NCBI GenBank assembly: GCA_016716085.1
Contig: JADJWY010000013.1
Location: 62,001-126,000 of the forward strand
DNA from: Hahellaceae bacterium
GTDB lineage: Bacteria > Pseudomonadota > Gammaproteobacteria > Pseudomonadales > Oleiphilaceae
DNA: 64,000 nucleotides
Direction: 5' to 3'
Position numbers and translations under genes: made by a program. Position 1 is the stretch's first letter, and every line of letters begins with the position of its first letter. The notes below the pieces were generated by a model that was given only the letters and a program-made list of their open reading frames with translations, was not told the DNA's origin and did no database searches. Of the stretch, positions 16,076 through 23,992 are shown piece by piece.

Positions 16076-16426
16076 ATGAAAGGCGCTCACATCGCTCGCC
16101 GCAAGCTCTCGGTCCTGATGCTGCTGTCTGGAATCGGCCTGAGTGGCTGCGCCGACCCAGCGGCTGAAGCACTCAAGAAAGGCCAGCAAATCTGGGAGGG
16201 CACCTGCAAGGTCTGTCACCTCAATGGGATTGCCGGTGCCCCGCCGATGGGCAACTCAGTGGCCTGGAAGCCGCGCATCGAAAAGGGTGAAGCCACATTA
16301 GTCAGCCATGCACTGAATGGATTCACCGGTAACGAGGGAACGATGCCACCCCGTGGCGGTAAACCGGCGCTGACGGATGAGGACGTCACGCTTGCGGTGC
16401 GCTACATGATTCACAACAGTCAGTAA
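16076..16426 (+). CDS. cytochrome c5-like monoheme lipoprotein
   Basis: This 116-residue class I cytochrome c has a lipobox LSGC, so it is probably lipid-anchored in the periplasm. The heme site is CKVCH in the sequence WEGTCKVCHLNGIAGAPPMG, and the distal Met is in the loop EGTMPPRGG. The pattern GAPPMG…MPPRGGKPALTDEDV…AVRYM is typical of cytochrome c5 (CycB). It is the fourth gene of the plus-strand redox operon and starts 2 bases after the DUF3365 gene. A role as a small mobile or tethered carrier between the multiheme cytochrome and a terminal acceptor fits (inference). Confidence 0.88.
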   Translation: MKGAHIARRKLSVLMLLSGIGLSGCADPAAEALKKGQQIWEGTCKVCHLNGIAGAPPMGNSVAWKPRIEKGEATLVSHALNGFTGNEGTMPPRGGKPALTDEDVTLAVRYMIHNSQ

Positions 16427-16462
16427 TGATACACATAAATCGTTTTAACAGGAGTACACACC

Positions 16463-16879
16463 ATGACACCCGAGAAAATCGCTTTGATTCGGACCAGTTT
16501 CGACGCCGTAGCCCCGATGGCCGACCAGGCAGCAGCACTGTTTTACAGCCTGCTTTTCGAAGCGGATCCTGCCGTCAAACCCTTGTTCAAGACAGACCTG
16601 AAGGACCAGGGCGCCAAGCTCATGAAAATGATCGGTGTAGCGGTCAATAATTTGCATGATCTTAACACGCTGGTGCCCGTTCTTCAGAGCCTGGGCAAGC
16701 GCCATGTGGACTACGGCGTCGAGGATAGCCACTACGCGACAGTGGGTGCCTGTCTGCTTAAAACATTGGAAAAAGGGCTTGGCGACGCATTTACACCGGA
16801 AACCCGCGAGGCATGGGCAGAAGCCTACGGTTTGATGGCTTCGGTCATGATCGAGGCTGCCAACACGGTAGAGGCTTAA
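16463..16879 (+). CDS. single-domain bacterial haemoglobin (globin)
   Basis: This is a 138-residue globin similar to Vitreoscilla haemoglobin, without the flavohaemoglobin reductase domain. The proximal His is in LGKRHVDYGV, and the adjacent HY and later E-A-W-A-E-A-Y-G supply the conserved Tyr/Glu of this group. An AGGAG site lies 9 bases before the ATG, and the gene is 36 bases downstream of the cytochrome c5-like gene. Such globins bind O2 and NO, and with a reductase partner can detoxify NO. Being last in a redox operon led by an NAD(P)H/FAD protein makes that protein a possible reductase (inference). The protein is cytoplasmic since no signal peptide is present. Confidence 0.88.
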   Translation: MTPEKIALIRTSFDAVAPMADQAAALFYSLLFEADPAVKPLFKTDLKDQGAKLMKMIGVAVNNLHDLNTLVPVLQSLGKRHVDYGVEDSHYATVGACLLKTLEKGLGDAFTPETREAWAEAYGLMASVMIEAANTVEA

Positions 16880-16898
16880 CTGTTGATAAAAAGACAGA

Positions 16899-18476
16899 CT
16901 AGACTCTGAACTGTTTGAGCGTGCGCTGGGTTTTGTTGATTAACTCAAACAGTTCGGCCCCTTGCCTGGCGGCGGTTTCAGCACTATTTGCTGAAGCGTT
17001 GCAAAGGTCTGATACCTCAACAATGTCGGAGGAGATCGCTTCAGCGGTCTGAGCCTGACTGCCCGTTGCAGAGACAATTTCCGAATTAACGTCAGCGATC
17101 TGATCCACCGCCTGATCGATCTTATCCAGAGCCGCACGCGTCAAAGTTGCCTGCTCTACACCTTGCTGGGCCTTGACTCGCCCTTGCTCCATTACCCCCG
17201 AGGCCGACTGACTCCCTTCCTGAAGGCGTTCAATCATCATTTTGATCTCTTCAGTCGACTGCTGGGTTTTATTCGCCAGGGTCCGCACTTCGTCCGCGAC
17301 GACGGCAAACCCTCGCCCCTGCTCTCCTGCACGGGCGGCCTCAATCGCAGCATTTAACGCCAGTAAATTAGTTTGCTCTGCTATCCCGCGAATCACTTCG
17401 ACAATCGATCCGATCTGTTGGCTATCCTCTGAAACCTTTCGAATGGCTTGCGAGGCGCGATCGACTTCCTCCGCCAGCGCGCCAATCGACGTCATATTCT
17501 GCTGAATAATACCCCGGCCCTGCAGGGAAATCTGGCGAGCCTCCTTCCCAGCGTTGTCAGCAGCGATCGCATTCTCCGCAACGATATTGATAGACGAAGA
17601 CATTTGCGTCGCAGCCGTCGCCATCTGCTCTAATCGCCGTCTCTGCTCCTGGATGGCCTTGTTCGCAGACTCAGCGGTATGCAGCGTTTGATTCGCGATC
17701 GCCGTCAAGTCCTCAGATTGAAGCGTAACATCACTGATGGTGCTGTGAACTTTCTGAATAAATTCGTTGAAAATATCGCACAAGGCACGTAATTCATCCC
17801 GGCGGGTATAGTTAATTCGCTTCCGCAAGTCGCCGTCACCCAGCACCAGCTCTCGCCCCAGTTTGACAATGCCGTCGATAGGCGTCACAACCAGCCATTT
17901 GACCGACACGAAGAGGGCCGCCAGAATCATCCCCAGTACGGTAAAGCCAATGAGGTACATGCTTCGCGACAGCGTCGCAATATCCTGATTGATAGGCACC
18001 AGATTCCAGATAACCCCCACGGCGCCCACTACCAGATTTTTAGGCCCCCACACCACGGGATGAAGCATCGTAATTGCCGTATCGGTCTGCTCCGAAATCA
18101 AGGCCCCCTCCGCCAGCTTCACCTGACTTTTGGCCAGCAACGTTTGATTGTCAACTCCCACCTGCGGCGCCTGCCCCTTTTGGACCAAAATCTCACCAGA
18201 CTCAGCGTAGGCGACCAGATACAAAAGCGCTTCCCCCTTTTGCGCTATGAGCAAATCGAATTGCTCCTCAATCTTGTCACCCTTCCGAAAGCGCAGGGAG
18301 GCTGCAATATCGCTGGCCAGATAACCGGTAATCACTTCGTTGGATACCCGCTCTTTTTCAACCAGTGCCCGACGAATCTGCGACTCAGAGAGAGCGATCA
18401 GGAAGCCAATGCCCAAGGCCACTACTACGGCAATCGCAGCAATCATCTTGTTTCGGATATTCCATTGCAGGCTCAT
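16899..18476 (-). CDS. methyl-accepting chemotaxis protein
   Basis: I chose the ATG at 18476, preceded by GGGAGGAA, giving 525 residues. A helix at about 12-30 and a second at about 175-195 flank a periplasmic ligand domain of some 145 residues. A HAMP segment follows (VVTPIDGIVKLGREL, LRKRINYTRRDEL), then a long coiled-coil signalling domain. Its hairpin tip EQTNLLALNAAIEAARAGEQ matches the CheA/CheW-binding consensus. No C-terminal NWETF-like CheR/CheB pentapeptide is seen. The gene is 29 bases downstream of a gene for a secreted sensor-like protein on the same strand, so they may sense together. The ligand is unknown. Confidence 0.93.
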   Translation of the reverse strand: MSLQWNIRNKMIAAIAVVVALGIGFLIALSESQIRRALVEKERVSNEVITGYLASDIAASLRFRKGDKIEEQFDLLIAQKGEALLYLVAYAESGEILVQKGQAPQVGVDNQTLLAKSQVKLAEGALISEQTDTAITMLHPVVWGPKNLVVGAVGVIWNLVPINQDIATLSRSMYLIGFTVLGMILAALFVSVKWLVVTPIDGIVKLGRELVLGDGDLRKRINYTRRDELRALCDIFNEFIQKVHSTISDVTLQSEDLTAIANQTLHTAESANKAIQEQRRRLEQMATAATQMSSSINIVAENAIAADNAGKEARQISLQGRGIIQQNMTSIGALAEEVDRASQAIRKVSEDSQQIGSIVEVIRGIAEQTNLLALNAAIEAARAGEQGRGFAVVADEVRTLANKTQQSTEEIKMMIERLQEGSQSASGVMEQGRVKAQQGVEQATLTRAALDKIDQAVDQIADVNSEIVSATGSQAQTAEAISSDIVEVSDLCNASANSAETAARQGAELFELINKTQRTLKQFRV

Positions 18477-18505
18477 ACAGATTCCTCCCCGACCCAACAG
18501 GCTGG

Positions 18506-19087
18506 CTATAAACCTTCCACGTTGATACCAATCGTAATCGCGCCAATGACCTCCCCTGAGTCGGGATCAGCGATAGGCAGGCTTAACTGACTCTGGTAGG
18601 TCTGGGTAGACTCATCCTCCTCGACATCACTGATATGAATCGCACCCGCTCCTTTTCCATAGGACTGCGTCCATTTATCCTCGTCCCCCTGCCAGTAGTC
18701 TGAGCTTACCTGACTCTGCCCGACATTAAGTCCTTTGTTATCCATCACAAACAGTTCTGTATAGAGCCCCTGACTCGCAGCCTCTTTATTTTTCAGAAAA
18801 ACCGACAGGGGATTGGCCAGCACTTTATCAATCATCGGTCGGGCTCTGGCCGCCGTTTCCGCACGCCAAGCCTGGTCCAGCTTATCGATATCTGACTGAG
18901 TCAATTGAGCATTGGCTGCATTCTGTGCTTTAACCGCCCCCACAAGAGTGGGATCCACCAGCCAGGTTTTCACCTGAGAATCTGCATGCAACTTAATGGC
19001 CTCGGCGAACTCATTTGCCCACGATGAGTGAGTAAACAAGCTGCAGAAAAAGCCTGCAGCCAACAATGATCGAGCGATACAGTTCAT
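18506..19087 (-). CDS. secreted PDC/Cache-like sensor domain protein
   Basis: This 193-residue protein has a signal peptide (cleavage near HSSWA, residue 24) and no other hydrophobic helix, so it should be soluble in the periplasm. The rest looks like a stand-alone PDC/Cache sensor domain. It has an N-terminal long helix, then LYTELFVMDNKGLNVGQSQV, the YWQGDEDKW and SYGKGAGAIHISDVEEDES segment, and final strands SLPIADPDSGEVIGAITIGI. Such domains are usually the extracellular part of receptors, but here there is no transmembrane or signalling part. The downstream chemoreceptor (29 bases) is the probable partner (inference). The ligand is unknown. Confidence 0.7.
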   Translation of the reverse strand: MNCIARSLLAAGFFCSLFTHSSWANEFAEAIKLHADSQVKTWLVDPTLVGAVKAQNAANAQLTQSDIDKLDQAWRAETAARARPMIDKVLANPLSVFLKNKEAASQGLYTELFVMDNKGLNVGQSQVSSDYWQGDEDKWTQSYGKGAGAIHISDVEEDESTQTYQSQLSLPIADPDSGEVIGAITIGINVEGL

Positions 19088-19153
19088 AACGGACCCCCTC
19101 TACGTTTTTTATACTTATCATAACCGTAGTTCAGGATTGATTATTGCTCAATC

Positions 19154-19960
19154 TCATACCTCTGATGGATTGGGTCGCGCAACGATGTGCAAATACCTCG
19201 ACACGCTGCGGTAGGGTTCAATGCGGGAGAAACGACGTTCCTGCTCCAAAATTTGTGCATCCGTCACTTTTGCCGCTTTGGGATGCATGTAATCAACAAA
19301 ACAGCGCAAACCGCGCTTGTGTGTCACCATCATGCCGGCATCCGCCAGCCACGCCTCAACTTCATGCCCCCGTAGGGGGTAGATGGGCGTCAGGTCACCC
19401 AAATGAGGTCTCGGACGAGGGGCATCCAAATGGCGAAAATTACCCTGCAAAAGCCTGCGATAGAGAAAGCCATCCAGATTATAAAAAGTCACCGACAGAA
19501 AGCCGCCCGGTGCCACGACACGGGACACGTGTTTGAGTAGCGCCTGCGGATCGGGAGTCCACTCCAGGACGGCATGCAGCAGCACCACATCATACCGGCC
19601 TTCCAGGGTCGGCAAAACCTGCTGTACGGCACCGTGGTAAGCGTGGTATTGATCCGACGCAATACCTGCCTCAGCAAAGTTCTGCCGGGCGCGCGCCAAC
19701 ATGCGTTGTGACATCTCGATCAGTGTCACCTCGTGCCCCTGACTGGCCCACTCGCTGCTCAGAAGCGCCGGGCCGCAACCCGCGTCCAGCACCCGCAATT
19801 GCCCACGGCTGTTCAGTGCGACCCGCTGTTCATCCAGGTCTTCTCTCAGAATAGCAAGGCGAACCTGACCTTTGACCGTCCCATAGATATTGCTGGAAAA
19901 GCGGTCTGCCAGGCGATCAAAGTTTGTTCCGTGTTCGTCCGCCTCGATGGGTTCATTCAT
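19154..19960 (-). CDS. cmoM: tRNA 5-carboxymethoxyuridine methyltransferase CmoM
   Basis: This 268-residue class I SAM methyltransferase (older name smtA) methylates cmo5U34 to mcmo5U34 in tRNAs. The SAM-binding motif is VLDAGCGPALLSSEWA, followed by TLIEMS (acidic end of strand 2) and VVLLHAVLEWTPDP. These and the late GLRCFVDYM segment match CmoM rather than a general UbiE-type enzyme. Its first codons overlap the end of miaA by 8 bases, so two tRNA-modification genes are coupled. No unusual feature is seen. Confidence 0.85.
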   Translation of the reverse strand: MNEPIEADEHGTNFDRLADRFSSNIYGTVKGQVRLAILREDLDEQRVALNSRGQLRVLDAGCGPALLSSEWASQGHEVTLIEMSQRMLARARQNFAEAGIASDQYHAYHGAVQQVLPTLEGRYDVVLLHAVLEWTPDPQALLKHVSRVVAPGGFLSVTFYNLDGFLYRRLLQGNFRHLDAPRPRPHLGDLTPIYPLRGHEVEAWLADAGMMVTHKRGLRCFVDYMHPKAAKVTDAQILEQERRFSRIEPYRSVSRYLHIVARPNPSEV

Positions 19961-20852
19961 TACGTTGCTCTATCCATTCCAGTGCTTTTTCCAGCGGTTC
20001 GCGTTCTGCATCCAACCAATGGATAGGCACAGCGTTCCTTTCCATCCGACGAAACCATTTCATCTGCTGCCTTGCGAAACGGTAAATCTCGGAAGCCAGC
20101 TTTTGCTGCATATCGTTGTAATTCAGTTCCCCACGGATGTATCTGACCAGAAATCGGTACTCCAGCCCAATGCCTTCCAACCAGGTATCGGATACGCCAG
20201 ACGCAAGAAGGGCCCTGACTTCCTCGACCAAACCTTCTTCCAACCTCTGTTTGAGTCGCTTAACGATACGCAGACGCAGCGCCTCGTTATCCAGGCGCAA
20301 CCCGATCACCTGTGCATTCAGCTTGACCTGCACAGTTGGTCCACCCTGCCGGGAACCCAGCTCAATTTCCAGAGCGCGGAGAAGCCGGGGGCGATCTTGT
20401 GTATCCGTGGAGTTATGCAAAGGGCGTAGCGTCGCCAATTGCAGAATCAGTTCATCATTGGTTTGAGATGCCAATGACTGTCGCAGCGCGAGATTTTCAT
20501 CAACCTGTGTCAGGGCATAGCCTTGCAGGAGCGCGTCGAGGTACAACCCAGTCCCGCCCGCCAGAATGGGTTTAACCCGTCGTTGATGAAGGTCAGCGAG
20601 GGTCTTTTGGCAAGCGAACAGGAATTGATACAGGCTAAAGTCCTGACCGGGGTCGAGAATATCGATCAGATGACAGGGCACTGCCCCGTAGGTTGCGAGA
20701 TCCTTCCCGCTTCCCAGATCCATCCGGCGATAAACTTGTCTTGAATCCACCGAGAGAATCTCTCCTCCCAGGACTCGCGCCAGGCCGACCGCAAGGCCTG
20801 TCTTACCACTGGCGGTTGGCCCAAGGATCAGAATTTCTGACGTTTCGTTCAC
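19953..20852 (-). CDS. miaA: tRNA dimethylallyltransferase MiaA
   Basis: This enzyme transfers dimethylallyl from DMAPP to N6 of A37 in tRNAs reading UNN codons. I chose the GTG at 20852 because it forms a GTGA overlap with the stop of the upstream pseudouridine synthase gene and has GGAAGAGG upstream, giving 299 residues. The P-loop is LGPTASGKTGLAVGLA, followed by SVDSRQVYRRMDLGSGK and LAGGTGLYLDALLQG, all diagnostic. The usual hfq downstream partner is absent; cmoM follows instead. The protein is cytoplasmic. Confidence 0.95.
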   Translation of the reverse strand: MNETSEILILGPTASGKTGLAVGLARVLGGEILSVDSRQVYRRMDLGSGKDLATYGAVPCHLIDILDPGQDFSLYQFLFACQKTLADLHQRRVKPILAGGTGLYLDALLQGYALTQVDENLALRQSLASQTNDELILQLATLRPLHNSTDTQDRPRLLRALEIELGSRQGGPTVQVKLNAQVIGLRLDNEALRLRIVKRLKQRLEEGLVEEVRALLASGVSDTWLEGIGLEYRFLVRYIRGELNYNDMQQKLASEIYRFARQQMKWFRRMERNAVPIHWLDAEREPLEKALEWIEQRNE

Positions 20853-21718
20853 GCCGGCGCCTCTTCCGGCCAGCAAAGTTTGAGCGGCAACAATGTTTCA
20901 GGGCAGGAATAGCCAAGGGTTTTCCCCGATTGCGGATGACGAAATCCGAGCGCCACCGCGGCTAACGCCAGGCCATCGGGATCCCGATTGCCTGCACCAT
21001 ATTGGGGGTCGCCCATGACCGGATGACCGATAGCCTCCAGATGCCGTCGAATCTGATGCTTGCGACCGGTTTCAATTTCCACCTCCAGCAACGTGGTATT
21101 AGCGAGGAGATCGCCGACTGCACGCCCTACGCGGGTCAACGCCGATTTACCATCGAGCGGCGCATCAAGGACCTGCCCCGCCGATTCGAGTTGTCCGGCT
21201 ACACGCACCCGATAGGACTTTACCGTTTCCCGCAATTGCCATTGCTGAGAGAGATGACCGGCAGCCTGTCGGGTATGGGCAATCACCATTAAACCCATCG
21301 CCTCGCGATCAAGGCGGTGCACCAGATAAACATCCCGACGGGGCGTAAAAAAAAGTTCAGCTTTTCTTAACAGCGCATGCTGATCGCCCCATTCATTACC
21401 TTGGGAAAGCACGCCGGCTGGCTTGAACCAAACACTAAAACTGCCCTGATCATCTAATAAAACAGGCTCAGCCGTTTTAACTGCCAGTAAGTTTTCGTCG
21501 TAGTAGAGCCTGACCCGGTCCCCCTTTTGCAAGGGAGCCGTTGCCCGACGCAATCGTTTCCCGGGCTGCCGAGCCCGCTCCAGCCATACACCTCCCGCAT
21601 TCATTAAGCGCTTGATACTTCCCCCTGACAAGCCGGTGCGCTCAGCAAGATACTCAGCCGCCCGGTCAACGGGTTTTTCCAGCGTTTCCTGCCAGCGCAG
21701 GCGATGATCTACTGACAT
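20849..21718 (-). CDS. RluA-family pseudouridine synthase
   Basis: This 289-residue RNA pseudouridine synthase has an N-terminal S4-like region (LSGGSIKRLMNAGGVWLERA). The catalytic domain has the RluA-family motif HRLDREAMGL with the nucleophile D137, and ETGRKHQIRRHLEAIGHPVMGDPQYG near the end. Both motifs identify the family but not the specific RNA target, so I give no gene symbol. It overlaps miaA by 4 bases (GTGA), placing it in an RNA-modification operon with rsmC upstream. The protein is cytoplasmic. Confidence 0.9.
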   Translation of the reverse strand: MSVDHRLRWQETLEKPVDRAAEYLAERTGLSGGSIKRLMNAGGVWLERARQPGKRLRRATAPLQKGDRVRLYYDENLLAVKTAEPVLLDDQGSFSVWFKPAGVLSQGNEWGDQHALLRKAELFFTPRRDVYLVHRLDREAMGLMVIAHTRQAAGHLSQQWQLRETVKSYRVRVAGQLESAGQVLDAPLDGKSALTRVGRAVGDLLANTTLLEVEIETGRKHQIRRHLEAIGHPVMGDPQYGAGNRDPDGLALAAVALGFRHPQSGKTLGYSCPETLLPLKLCWPEEAPA

Positions 21719-21727
21719 TTGTCTCCC

Positions 21728-22852
21728 TCACATCTGGGCATGGTACACCCGAAACCGGCCGTTTTCGCTTAAAATGCTCCAGCGACGAAAGGAACCCTCC
21801 AGGCACTCCGCGTAGGGCAGAAAACGGTTGGCCACCAAAACCAGTTCACCGGTCGGGGTTAAATGCTGCTGACACTCGCGTAAAAATTGACGTGTCACGT
21901 TCAGATCCTGTTTCTGCCCCTGATGAAAGGGTGGGTTTGTGACGATCAGTGCGTAACGTCCTGTCAGCGCCGACAAGCCATCACTGAGCCGCGTCTGAAT
22001 CTGCGCAGCATTGATCGAGTTGGCCGAACAATTTCGTCGGGTCGCCAACAATGCCAGCGCATCAATATCCAGCGCGTCTATCCTCAATTGGGGAAAATGA
22101 TGTGCCAACCACAGACTGATGACCCCCGAACCACACCCAAAATCCAGCACCTTAGCGGCAGGCCCGCTGCGCCTGAACACCGTCAGAGTCTGAGGCACTC
22201 GCTGTGTCACTACATCCTGTAACGCTGCAAGCAGAAACTCCGTTCCGGCATCCAGCGCCCCATGACTGAATACACCGGGCAGTGTGGAAACGTGCAGCTT
22301 CGTGCACGATTCAACACCCTCCCCCATTAGCCCAACCGAATAGACCGATGAAAATCGATCAAGATTAAATCTGCCAGTATCGCGCGAAGGAACAACCTGC
22401 CACCATTGCGAATGCCTGGCAGAGGCATCTTTCCGAACGGCCCAGCCCTTTTCCTTATGCAGTCGCCTGGCGGCACTTTCGACGCCGCTGCGTTTTTCGC
22501 CCACCAGTGCAACATAACGCGCGATACTGAGCGTTTCCGCCAGCAGGGCAAGTGTCAGCTCAAGGCGTTCCTTAGCCTTGGTCATATACAGCACCACATG
22601 CGAAACCCCCTCCCCCCCGACCACCGGCTGGAGTTCGTCACCCTGAATCCCTGTCAGAAGTTTGCCATCACCCAGCGCGTCAGAGCGGGCATGAATGCCC
22701 GCATCCCAACTGAAGACAGATACCTGCCCAGGATAGCGACGGGCGAGTAGCGAAACGCCTTCATCTGAAGGAGGGTGCACCAATAAAAGTCGGTCATTCG
22801 GCCCCAGAGCCGGTAACTGCATCTCCACTAACTGACTTACATTTTCCAGCAT
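21728..22852 (-). CDS. rsmC: 16S rRNA m2G1207 methyltransferase RsmC
   Basis: This enzyme methylates G1207 of 16S rRNA in the 30S subunit using SAM. I chose the ATG at 22852, which has GGAG 9 bases upstream and gives 374 residues; an in-frame ATG at 22885 lacks a site. RsmC is a duplicated methyltransferase, and here the N-terminal half is degenerate while the C-terminal half carries VLDFGCGSGVISLWLA and the catalytic NPPFHQG. The segments LPGVFSHGALDAGTEFLL and ENGRFRVYHAQM match RsmC, not RlmG. It lies 9 bases upstream of the RluA-family gene and diverges from the chalcone-isomerase-like gene. Confidence 0.88.
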   Translation of the reverse strand: MLENVSQLVEMQLPALGPNDRLLLVHPPSDEGVSLLARRYPGQVSVFSWDAGIHARSDALGDGKLLTGIQGDELQPVVGGEGVSHVVLYMTKAKERLELTLALLAETLSIARYVALVGEKRSGVESAARRLHKEKGWAVRKDASARHSQWWQVVPSRDTGRFNLDRFSSVYSVGLMGEGVESCTKLHVSTLPGVFSHGALDAGTEFLLAALQDVVTQRVPQTLTVFRRSGPAAKVLDFGCGSGVISLWLAHHFPQLRIDALDIDALALLATRRNCSANSINAAQIQTRLSDGLSALTGRYALIVTNPPFHQGQKQDLNVTRQFLRECQQHLTPTGELVLVANRFLPYAECLEGSFRRWSILSENGRFRVYHAQM

Positions 22853-22888
22853 ATCCCCCTGCTCCAAATCAAATTGACCTCTCATTAC

Positions 22889-22963
22889 GCACACATTTCG
22901 CACAATTTGTGAGCACAGACTAGCCTTTTGTAACAAATTGTATGTATTATTTACCAAATGTGC
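22889..22963. promoter_or_regulatory. candidate operator repeats between rsmC and the chalcone-isomerase-like gene
   Basis: The divergent intergenic region contains several related words. They are GCACACATTT (22889), the near-palindrome CACAATTTGTG (22901-22911), the palindrome-like ACAAATTGT (22933-22941) and ACCAAATGTGC (22953-22963). They could be half-sites of one regulator controlling one or both genes. I do not recognise the regulator, and no convincing -35/-10 pair was identified. Confidence 0.25.
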
Positions 22964-23006
22964 ATTCGGCCTTCCTCAGTCAGGTCCGCATAATAAGGAG
23001 AAACCC

Positions 23007-23645
23007 ATGACAAAACGAGTGATTGGTTACTGTCTTCTGCTTCTTGCTGCTACAGGAATAGCACAAGGTGTTCAAGCCAAGGAAATAGATGGGATTGAAG
23101 TGGCCGAAGTGCTGCCGGCTGAAGGCGACCGGCCAGAGTTGTTTCTCAACGGTGCCGCCAAGCGAAAATATCTGATGTTTGTCGACGTATACGTTGGCTC
23201 ACTGTATGTAGAAGAACCTTCCAACGACCCAAACTACCTGATGTCTCAGGACACGACCCGCCGCATGGAATTCAACATTCTGAGGGATGTGCGTGGACGT
23301 CGGATAGCCGAAGCGTTTTATGAAGGTATGCGTCTGAATGTGCCGCAAGAAAAGGCCGAGGCGATGAGCGAGGGCATTCAGAAAATACTGCACATGTTCG
23401 ACCAGCGGCTGATGCCCGGTGACAAGGCTGTCGTTGAGTATATCCCCGGAAGAGGCACCCGTGTCATTCTGGCAGGAGAAGATCGAGGCACCATCCCAGG
23501 AAAAGACCTGTTCGACGCCATTCTGTCTATCTGGATTGGCGAGTATCCTGTGAGCTCTGATTTCAAGGCGGGTATTCTGGGAACGGAAGACCCAACGGTC
23601 ATGACCTCTGCCCCCAAGTTTTCCAATAAACTCTACCGAGACTGA
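23007..23645 (+). CDS. chalcone isomerase-like periplasmic protein
   Basis: The start is the ATG at 23007, with AAGGAG 6 bases upstream, giving 212 residues. A signal peptide ends near GVQAKE. The mature part fits the chalcone-isomerase-like fold of bacteria: VAEVLPAEGDRPELFLNGAA, then KYLMFVDVYVGSLYVEEPS, RMEFNILRDVRGRRIAEAF, and a C-terminal KDLFDAILSIWIGEYPVS. Bacterial members are secreted and lack known flavonoid chemistry; fatty-acid or hydrophobic ligand binding has been suggested for the fold. The gene stands alone, ended by the bidirectional terminator at 23754-23785. Confidence 0.85.
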   Translation: MTKRVIGYCLLLLAATGIAQGVQAKEIDGIEVAEVLPAEGDRPELFLNGAAKRKYLMFVDVYVGSLYVEEPSNDPNYLMSQDTTRRMEFNILRDVRGRRIAEAFYEGMRLNVPQEKAEAMSEGIQKILHMFDQRLMPGDKAVVEYIPGRGTRVILAGEDRGTIPGKDLFDAILSIWIGEYPVSSDFKAGILGTEDPTVMTSAPKFSNKLYRD

Positions 23646-23753
23646 GTATTTGTTCCCGCGGCGCCCGCATTTCAAGGCGGGCCTCCTAAAGCGCAGATCG
23701 AGTAACAACGGTTTAGGTGGGTAATTGCAGAAGTGCGCCCATGCTGGACACAT

Positions 23754-23785
23754 AAAAAAAGCCGCAGCGTTCGCTGCGGCTTTTT
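23754..23785. terminator. bidirectional intrinsic terminator
   Basis: The hairpin GCCGCAGCG-TT-CGCTGCGGC (23761-23780) is flanked by seven A on the left and five T on the right, so it works in both directions. On the plus strand it ends the chalcone-isomerase-like gene; on the minus strand it ends the tRNA-Glu transcript, 5 bases after the CCA. Confidence 0.92.
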
Positions 23786-23790
23786 CATAT

Positions 23791-23867
23791 TGGCGTCCCC
23801 TAGGGGGATTCGAACCCCTGTTACCGCCGTGAAAGGGCGGTGTCCTGGGCCTCTAGACGAAGGGGAC
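23791..23867 (-). tRNA. tRNA-Glu (UUC anticodon)
   Basis: The minus strand reads GTCCCCTTCGTCTAGAGG at the 5' end, with the anticodon loop CTTTCAC (anticodon TTC) and an encoded 3' CCA. Acceptor stem GTCCCCT pairs with AGGGGAC. The sequence is 77 rather than the usual 76 nucleotides because the 3' side of the T-stem reads CCCCCT where CCCCT is expected, leaving one C unpaired. It has its own consensus promoter and terminator and no other stable RNA beside it. Confidence 0.95.
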
Positions 23868-23896
23868 AGAAAACACTGTGTTCCCAGGTGGCGCGT

Positions 23897-23925
23897 ATAA
23901 TAGGGAACTGACCGAGTCCTGTCAA
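23897..23925 (-). promoter_or_regulatory. sigma-70 promoter of tRNA-Glu
   Basis: On the minus strand, TTGACA (23925-23920) and TATTAT (23902-23897) are separated by 17 bases. The region after the -10 is GC-rich (ACGCGCC), as in stringently controlled stable-RNA promoters. The predicted start is about 20-25 bases before the mature tRNA 5' end. Confidence 0.85.
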
Positions 23926-23992
23926 CGCATGTGAATCGTAAAAACTTGGCTACACTTAAAAACTGTTCGCCTGAATTCAAATTGGACCCTGC

